The notes below the pieces were generated by a model, which saw nothing but the letters and a program-made list of their open reading frames with translations, searched no databases and was not told the origin of the DNA. From assembly GCA_035256085.1 (NCBI GenBank), contig DATEYP010000125.1, positions 1 through 21,071 of the forward strand: a stretch of 21,071 bases of DNA, read 5' to 3'. The position numbers were made by a program, and so were the translations under genes. This DNA comes from UBA6901 sp035256085 (GTDB taxonomy: Bacteria; Pseudomonadota; Gammaproteobacteria; Acidiferrobacterales; UBA6901). Numbering within the stretch: the first letter of the stretch is position 1; every line of letters starts with the position of its first letter. This document shows positions 14,338 to 21,071 of this stretch, piece by piece.

Positions 14338-14778
14338 CTACCAGAGGAAAACCATGGCGAGAATAAACAGGGCGGTCATAATCAGCGCCGCCGGCAACAA
14401 CATGCTGCGATCCAGCAACTCTCCTTCGTCTGCCGCACGTGTCTCAGATCCCAGTACCTCGAAGGACTCCACTGTACGCCGGTCGCCGTAACGCCGGTCA
14501 CTCCCGTCCGGCGCATACCCTGAACCGCGCCGTTCGTGACCGCGATCATCGACGCGCAGACGCGCAAGCAACAGGCGCTGACGGCCCTCTTCCGTTTCGG
14601 CGAGCCGCATGACCTCCGGTACAAGCTGCGGCAGGGAACGAAGGGGGCGCCAATGCTCACGGTCGGTACTGAGGTCGTCGTTTTCCCGAATGCGGCCGAG
14701 GAGAATCTCGCGCGTGATCTGTTCGGCTGGCGACGGGCCGCGAGTCTGTCCGTCCTTTCGTACATACCAGAGACTCAT
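14338..14778 (-). CDS. GYF_2 (DUF4339)-domain protein with a C-terminal membrane anchor
   Basis: A 146-residue protein. Residues 1-50 match the GYF_2 fold: WYVRKDGQTRGP, then EQITREILLGRIRENDDLS and WRPL, the pattern of a small peptide-binding module common at the ends of bacterial membrane proteins. A charged middle part rich in Arg and Asp follows. Residues about 124-146 form one hydrophobic helix ending in FLW at the very C-terminus, a tail-anchor arrangement with the GYF part in the cytoplasm. The start at 14778 is preferred over an upstream in-frame ATG at 14859, because the domain begins directly after it. It diverges from yheS, 98 bp away. Function unknown. Confidence 0.82.
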   Translation of the reverse strand: MSLWYVRKDGQTRGPSPAEQITREILLGRIRENDDLSTDREHWRPLRSLPQLVPEVMRLAETEEGRQRLLLARLRVDDRGHERRGSGYAPDGSDRRYGDRRTVESFEVLGSETRAADEGELLDRSMLLPAALIMTALFILAMVFLW

Positions 14779-14876
14779 CCTGATGTTCCCCCTGAAATTA
14801 ACTGTACCACAAGTGGCCGGGCCGTCCACGGCAGGATTCTGGGCCGGCGCGTGGCACACTGATAGACTGCGCCGCC

Positions 14877-16796
<1,920 letters not shown>

Positions 16797-16817
16797 CCCT
16801 CGACCACGGAGACCCCC

Positions 16818-17021
16818 ATGGAAAACCGTCTGATCGAACTTGAAACCCGCCTGGCCTTTCAGGACCATACCCTGCAGGAGCTGAACGGCGTGATCGTGCG
16901 CCAGCAGCGGGAAATCGCCGGTCTTGCCCACGAGATCGAGAACCTAAAGGCCCAGTTCAAAACGCTGGCGCCGGAACTGGTGGCCAGCCGGGGCGACGAA
17001 ACCCCGCCGCCGCATTATTGA
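16818..17021 (+). CDS. slyX: SlyX family protein
   Basis: A 67-residue protein with the SlyX pattern: an N-terminal coiled coil with ENRLIELETRLAFQDHTLQEL and QQREIAGL, and the diagnostic ending PPPHY. The biochemical role of SlyX is unknown. GGAG lies eight bases before the ATG, and the gene follows yheS by 21 bases. slyX and yheS are also near each other in E. coli. Confidence 0.95.
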   Translation: MENRLIELETRLAFQDHTLQELNGVIVRQQREIAGLAHEIENLKAQFKTLAPELVASRGDETPPPHY

Positions 17022-17041
17022 AGCCGTCTTTTTTTACCACT

Positions 17042-17087
17042 GTAGGTCGCCCTTCCGGGCGACATGTCGGCCTGAAGGCCCACCTGC
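17042..17087. repeat. REP-like double hairpin downstream of slyX
   Basis: GTCGCCC and GGGCGAC (17046-17063) form a 7-bp stem with a TTCC loop. GGCC-TGAA-GGCC (17069-17080) forms a second stem. AGGT (17044-17047) and ACCT (17082-17085) can pair around both. Such paired hairpins are common extragenic elements in Gammaproteobacteria. A T-run at 17029-17036 precedes rather than follows the stems, so this is not a classic terminator. Confidence 0.6.
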
Positions 17088-17260
17088 CTCACCACGACGC
17101 CTGGGCGCCATCGATTGGGAGACACCACGCCGGACTGTCGCCGGCAAAATTCACCCCCGCGCCGGATTCTTTGCTATCTTTATAGAGCCGCAACCGCCAT
17201 GCTGAACAATGCGGCGGAATCTTCGTAACCCATTAGCGGCGCGCCACACAACGGACAACC

Positions 17261-19402
17261 ATGGCACAGACCAAACCAGTCAACAAAATCCTCCGGGTAC
17301 TGATACTCGACGAGTCCCCGGATGACGCCGAGCAGGCCAGTGCCATCCTGCGCCAGGCCGGTTTCATGCTCAAGACCCAACGCCTCGAGACCGGGGTGGC
17401 AGTTGAACAAAACCTCGACAACAGCGAATGGGATCTGATCCTGTGCGCACACGGCATGCCCAACCTGCCGGCGCGTCAGGTGGTCGAACTCGTGGCCCAC
17501 AAACAGCCCTTTGTCCCCGTCGTCGTGCTCGCGCGCCGTATCGCCGACGACGAGCTGCGCCAGCTCATGCAAGCCGGCGCGCGCGACGTGATTATCAAAG
17601 GCCAGTGGGGACGGCTGCTGCCAGCCGTCGAGCGCGAACTCGCCGTCGCCAACGAACGTCGCGCGTGGACCGTGACACGCGAGGCCATGGGCCAGCTTGA
17701 GGCACGCTACCGCAGCATGATCGAGGCCTCGCTGGAAGCCATTAGCTACGTGCAGGACGGTATGCACATGGATGCCAACCCGTCCTACCTCAAATTATTT
17801 GGCTACGAAAACATCGATCTGCTCAAGGAAACCCCGCTGCTCAATCTCATCGACAAGCAGGACCAGGCGCGTTTCAAGGCGGCCCTGCGCAAACCGGAAG
17901 GCGCGGAGAAGACACAGGAGTTCCTGGCCGTCGCGGCCGATGGCACGCGCATCCCGATCGAGGTGGCGCTGAATCCTCTTGCCATTCACGGTGAACAGTG
18001 CGTGCAAGTCGTGGCCACGGACATTTCCAAACGCAAGGCACTGGAAGTCAAGCTGCAATCGATGCACCAGCGCGATCCGCTCACTGGTCTTTCCAACCGC
18101 ACCCATTTTGTCAGTGCCCTCGGCGACGTACTGAAGACACCTGGCGGCGTGCTCTTCGGGTTGACCGTAAACCAGCTGGCCGCGCTCAACCAGACGCTCG
18201 GCCACACCGCCTGCGACCGCTTGCTGGTGCAGATCGCGCGCCAGCTGCGCGAACTGCTTGGCAGCCAGACGCCCGTGGCGCGCATCACCGGTGGCCAGTT
18301 TGCCGTGCTGCTCGATGCCAAGGCGGCGGCCGGGGCCGAGACGCTGGCGCAAAAATTCAACGACATGGTCGCCACGCTATCTGCCAGCGAAGCTGACCGC
18401 ACCATGAAACCGGACGTGACCATCCAACGGTTGCAGCTTGAGGCCCGGCATAAGGACCGGCAGGCGATCATGGATCAGGTGTTCAAGGCCGATATCCAGG
18501 CTGCGCCAGCGGCATTGCCCCCAAAGGTTGTCAAAGCGACCGTCACGCCGGCAACCATTTCCAAACCTCAGGCGATTCCGGCTCCGGCCTTCCAACCCGT
18601 TGCGTCACCAGCTAGCGGCGACTGGGGTGAGGCCGTGCAAAACGCGCTGGCACATAATCAGATGCAGCTGCTGTTTCAACCGATTATCAACCTGCACGGC
18701 GAACCACGCTGCCTCTATGAGGCGCAACTCACGCTGCGCACGCTGGACGGCAAGGTCGTCCCGCCGGCTGAGTACCTGCCGTCAGCCGAGGCCATCGGTC
18801 TGGGAGCCAAAATCGACCGCAACCTGATGCTCAACGTGATCGATACACTGTCGAAATACCGTCTGGATGGCCGTCCGGGCACCGTTTTTGTCGGGCTGAC
18901 GTCTGCCGCGGTTCAGGACAGCGCTTTGCTCGCCGCCATCCAGATGCATATCAAGGCGACCGGCCTCGACCCTGCCGACCTCATCCTGCAACTTGACGAG
19001 ACGGTGCTGGCGCAGCATCCCGATGTGTCTGGCCGTTTTATCGAGAATGCGCGGGCCATGGGTATGGGCATTGCCATAGACAATTTCACCGGTCAGGCGG
19101 TGAGCCTTGAAACACTGGCCGGGATGAATGCCGATTTCCTTGGAGTAAACTGCGGTATTGACGGTCTGAATGAGGACGCGCTGATCGGCGCTATTGATGC
19201 GGCACTCGTACTAGAGCGGGTGATCGTGGCGAAGCGGATCGAAGACGCCGACGTCTTCACCGGACTCTTCAGTCGTGGCGTGCACTACGTCCAGGGGGAT
19301 TACCTGCAGCCGGCCAGCCCTGGCCTCGACTACAGCTTCGAGAGCGAGCAGACGCTCGCCTCGGATGAGCCGCTCGCTCCCACCTGGCGCGTGGCGGGCT
19401 GA
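17261..19402 (+). CDS. fimX: FimX-like protein: degenerate REC-PAS-GGDEF-EAL
   Basis: A 713-residue multidomain protein whose order and length match P. aeruginosa FimX (691 residues), a c-di-GMP-dependent regulator of type IV pili. The REC domain (about 10-125) has A63 where the phosphoacceptor Asp should be. The PAS domain (about 145-255) contains ISYVQDGMHMDANPSYLKLFGYE, near-identical to FimX from memory. The GGDEF domain (about 262-430) has TGGQF in place of GGDEF. The EAL domain (about 455-690) has EAQ (487-489), DNFTGQ for DDFGTG, VNC for KID and QLDET for ELTES. Cyclase and phosphodiesterase activity are therefore unlikely; family knowledge suggests a binding role. The Arg expected five residues into EAL is T491, so ligand binding needs testing. 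A Pro/Ala-rich linker separates GGDEF from EAL. It converges with a small membrane protein gene, four bases apart. Confidence 0.87.
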   Translation: MAQTKPVNKILRVLILDESPDDAEQASAILRQAGFMLKTQRLETGVAVEQNLDNSEWDLILCAHGMPNLPARQVVELVAHKQPFVPVVVLARRIADDELRQLMQAGARDVIIKGQWGRLLPAVERELAVANERRAWTVTREAMGQLEARYRSMIEASLEAISYVQDGMHMDANPSYLKLFGYENIDLLKETPLLNLIDKQDQARFKAALRKPEGAEKTQEFLAVAADGTRIPIEVALNPLAIHGEQCVQVVATDISKRKALEVKLQSMHQRDPLTGLSNRTHFVSALGDVLKTPGGVLFGLTVNQLAALNQTLGHTACDRLLVQIARQLRELLGSQTPVARITGGQFAVLLDAKAAAGAETLAQKFNDMVATLSASEADRTMKPDVTIQRLQLEARHKDRQAIMDQVFKADIQAAPAALPPKVVKATVTPATISKPQAIPAPAFQPVASPASGDWGEAVQNALAHNQMQLLFQPIINLHGEPRCLYEAQLTLRTLDGKVVPPAEYLPSAEAIGLGAKIDRNLMLNVIDTLSKYRLDGRPGTVFVGLTSAAVQDSALLAAIQMHIKATGLDPADLILQLDETVLAQHPDVSGRFIENARAMGMGIAIDNFTGQAVSLETLAGMNADFLGVNCGIDGLNEDALIGAIDAALVLERVIVAKRIEDADVFTGLFSRGVHYVQGDYLQPASPGLDYSFESEQTLASDEPLAPTWRVAG

Positions 19403-19406
19403 CAGA

Positions 19407-19799
19407 CTAGCTGGCGAACAGCTTCAGAAAATACGGCAACCACCAGAGCACGAGCGCAATACTGAATAGCAGGTTCACCACGATTATTCGCCGGTAGCGG
19501 TCCCGCTCTGCGCCCTTGGCGCCACTCATCAACACCCTCCCCATTAACGCATCCAGCAGCAACACCTGAAGCAGAATTGGTGCGAGCACCGGCAGAATCA
19601 GCGTGGTCCCCAGTTGCCAGCCGCTATAGACCACCGCCGTGCCCGGACGCGGCGACGCCAGCATGTCCAGAATCACCAGCGCAATCAGCGCGACTCGCAA
19701 TACGCCCATCTGGCGCAGCAGGCTACCCGGCTGGGCGCGCTGTCTGTTGGCAGACCGGAGAGATTTTTTTTTCGGGGTCGAGCGGGATCTAGTCGACAT
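19407..19799 (-). CDS. Hypothetical small integral membrane protein, three predicted helices
   Basis: A 130-residue protein not matched to any family. A strongly basic N-terminus of about 28 residues (STRSRSTPKKKSLRS and following) precedes three hydrophobic segments at about 31-50, 60-84 and 101-126. The basic N-terminus is expected to stay in the cytoplasm. The start at 19799 is tentative; another in-frame ATG at 19850 would add 17 residues and neither has a strong ribosome binding site. Its stop lies four bases from the fimX stop on the opposite strand, and the gene diverges from the hydrolase gene. No function can be assigned. Confidence 0.6.
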   Translation of the reverse strand: MSTRSRSTPKKKSLRSANRQRAQPGSLLRQMGVLRVALIALVILDMLASPRPGTAVVYSGWQLGTTLILPVLAPILLQVLLLDALMGRVLMSGAKGAERDRYRRIIVVNLLFSIALVLWWLPYFLKLFAS

Positions 19800-19966
19800 G
19801 GAAAGACTCTTTGAAATCAATGGCGCGGGCAGCGTAGCGGTTCTCGCCATCAAAGAGAAGAGGCGATCCCGATGCTCCGCCGTCCATGGCGAGCTGCGTC
19901 AGGAGGCACGTGCCGGAAAATTACGGTAATGTCCCATTGCCGCACGACGCGTGTAAATATAGGCCC

Positions 19967-20839
19967 ATGGAAACCCTGCACACCCTGATCACGGAGGATG
20001 GCGCCGCCCTCGCCTACCGGCGCTGGCGTGCGCCGAAAGCCGCGCAGGCGCTGCCGCCGCTCGTGCTGCTGCACGGTGCTGCCAGCAACCTGACGCGCTG
20101 GTCGGAATTCACGGAGCAAACCCGCCTGCGCGCAACGCGCGACCTCCTGCGGCTCGACCTGCGTGGTCACGGGCAATCTCTGTATCGCGGTCGCATCGGG
20201 CTTGAGATCTGGTCCGACGACATCGCCGCGATCCTGAAACAGGAAGATGTCGCGCGCGCGATTCTGGTCGGACACTGTCTGGGCGCCAACATCGCCGCCA
20301 CCTTTGCCGCGCGCTATCCAACTATGACCACCGGCATCGTACTGGTTGAACCGATGCTGCGCGACGCGCTCACCGGACAACTGCGCAAGATCCGTCCGTT
20401 CCTGCCGCTATTCAAGCTCGCGGTGTACGTATTACGCGCTGCCAATCGCCTTGGTCTCTACCGTCGCCATCTGGAAGCCATCGACCTGCGTGAGCTCGAT
20501 CATGAATTTCGCACGCGCCTCGCCGAACCAGGCGGCGGCGAAGCATTGGTGAAGCGCTACGCCTCGCCGCTGCACGACCTCAAGATCATGCCGAGCGCCA
20601 ACTTCCTTCAGGATCTGATCGAGGTCGAGCGGCCGCTGCCGCTGGAGAAAATCCACGCACCGTTCCTGGCCCTGCTTTCCACCGGCCGCACCTTCGCCGA
20701 TCCGGACATCACCCGCGCCCGGCTGTCACGCCTGCCACAGGGCGAGATTCAAATGCTCGATGCCAAACACTGGATACCGACCGAACAGCCGCAGGCCATG
20801 CGCGAGGCCATCGAAACCTGGTGCGCAAAAACAAATTAG
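19967..20839 (+). CDS. Alpha/beta hydrolase with Cys at the nucleophile position
   Basis: A 290-residue alpha/beta hydrolase-fold protein. LVLLHGAASN is the oxyanion-hole loop, LDLRGHGQS follows strand 4, and the nucleophile elbow is GHCLG with Cys104 (codon TGT at 20276) in place of the usual Ser. The acid residue is probably in TGRTFADPD, and the general base is the His in AKHWIPTEQP near the end, before a last helix. The cap region (about 140-210) is helical. No signal peptide is present, so it should be cytoplasmic. The start at 19967 is chosen because the fold begins right after it, although the frame is open to 19886. Substrate unknown. Cys nucleophiles occur in some family members such as dienelactone hydrolase, so the protein may still be active. 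Confidence 0.88.
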   Translation: METLHTLITEDGAALAYRRWRAPKAAQALPPLVLLHGAASNLTRWSEFTEQTRLRATRDLLRLDLRGHGQSLYRGRIGLEIWSDDIAAILKQEDVARAILVGHCLGANIAATFAARYPTMTTGIVLVEPMLRDALTGQLRKIRPFLPLFKLAVYVLRAANRLGLYRRHLEAIDLRELDHEFRTRLAEPGGGEALVKRYASPLHDLKIMPSANFLQDLIEVERPLPLEKIHAPFLALLSTGRTFADPDITRARLSRLPQGEIQMLDAKHWIPTEQPQAMREAIETWCAKTN

Positions 20840-20845
20840 TAAGAA

Positions 20846-20937
20846 TTTCAGCCACAGATGAACACAGATAAATACAGCTATAGCTAAGACAAAACGCTTT
20901 TAGATCCGCGCCCATCTGTGTTCATCTGCGGCTGAAA
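20846..20937. repeat. Short diverged copy of the inverted-repeat element, 24-bp arms
   Basis: The left arm at 20846-20869 (TTTCAGCCACAGATGAACAC and four more bases) pairs with the right arm at 20914-20937 with one mismatch in 24 positions. The arms share GCC(G/A)CAGATGAACRCAGAT with the copies at 2323 and 14191, but the 44-base interior is different. It fills the gap between the hydrolase gene and rluF and could form a strong hairpin. Confidence 0.85.
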
Positions 20938-20958
20938 ATTATTACATGGAATTCACTA

Positions 20959-21071
20959 ATGCGACTCAATAAGTTCTTAAGCGAAACCGGCATGTGCTCG
21001 CGCCGCGAGGCCGACGCCTGGATCGCCAGCGGTCGCGTGTCCATCAACGGCAAGCGCGCCGAACTCGGCAC
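20959..21071 (+). CDS. rluF: RluF-type 23S rRNA pseudouridine synthase, N-terminal part only
   Basis: The first 37 codons are inside the window and the gene runs off the right edge. They encode an S4 RNA-binding domain: RLNKFLSETGMCSRREAD, then SGRVSINGKRAELG. This fits E. coli RluF (RLNKYISESGICSRREAD, NGKRATIG) better than RluB from memory. RluF and its relatives make pseudouridine in 23S rRNA. The catalytic domain is not visible, so the exact subfamily remains open. Confidence 0.8.
   Translation, partial: MRLNKFLSETGMCSRREADAWIASGRVSINGKRAELG

Noticed and set aside
17029..17063. Rho-independent terminator after slyX
   Set aside because: The T-run comes before the hairpins on the plus strand. 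No T-tract follows the stems, so they are better described as REP-like.

Overview
The window looks like a chromosomal segment of a non-enteric gammaproteobacterium. The clues are close matches, from memory, to E. coli YheS and SlyX (neighbours here as in E. coli), a full-length FimX-type protein like that of Pseudomonas and Xanthomonas, the start of an RluF-type pseudouridine synthase, and a chemotaxis operon laid out like the Pseudomonas aeruginosa che2 / Vibrio cluster III type. No rRNA, tRNA, insertion sequence, CRISPR array or phage gene was recognised. The genus cannot be told from the sequence.

Layout. (1) 1-228: the tail of a dispersed inverted-repeat element, then non-coding DNA. (2) 229-2235 (+): a dynamin-like GTPase. 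(3) 2236-2553: non-coding, holding two nested inverted repeats between convergent genes. (4) 2554-13882 (-): an 11-gene chemosensory run. In transcription order: STAS protein, receptor-like protein, cheY, cheA, cheW, exported rhodanese, receptor, second receptor, cheR, cheD, cheB. A consensus-perfect sigma-54 promoter lies about 118 bases upstream of the first start codon. A 35-bp tandem repeat sits between cheD and cheB. (5) 13883-14337: non-coding, with the promoter and another copy of the repeat element. (6) 14338-14778 (-): a GYF_2-domain membrane protein. (7) 14877-17021 (+): yheS and slyX. (8) 17261-19402 (+): a FimX-like protein with degenerate REC, GGDEF and EAL domains. (9) 19407-19799 (-): a small three-helix membrane protein. 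(10) 19967-20839 (+): an alpha/beta hydrolase with Cys in the nucleophile position. (11) 20846-20937: another copy of the repeat element. (12) 20959 to the window edge (+): the start of rluF.

How the genes fit together. The chemosensory run encodes a complete signalling pathway: receptors, coupling protein CheW, kinase CheA, response regulator CheY, and the adaptation enzymes CheR, CheB and CheD. No separate cheZ or cheC is present. However, the receptor-like protein next to cheY carries a CheZ-like D-x3-Q helix and a hydrophobic C-terminal tail, so it may be the phosphatase or a CheY sink. The receptor directly upstream of cheR ends in a W-x2-F pentapeptide, the CheR tether. The rhodanese with a signal peptide is the unexpected member. 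Flagellar or pilus structural genes are absent, so the output cannot be read from the window. The FimX-like protein suggests type IV pilus control by c-di-GMP elsewhere in the genome.

The strongest leads are the CheZ-like module in the receptor-like protein, the embedded periplasmic rhodanese, the repeat-built leader of cheB with its chain of mini-ORFs, and the nested inverted-repeat elements.
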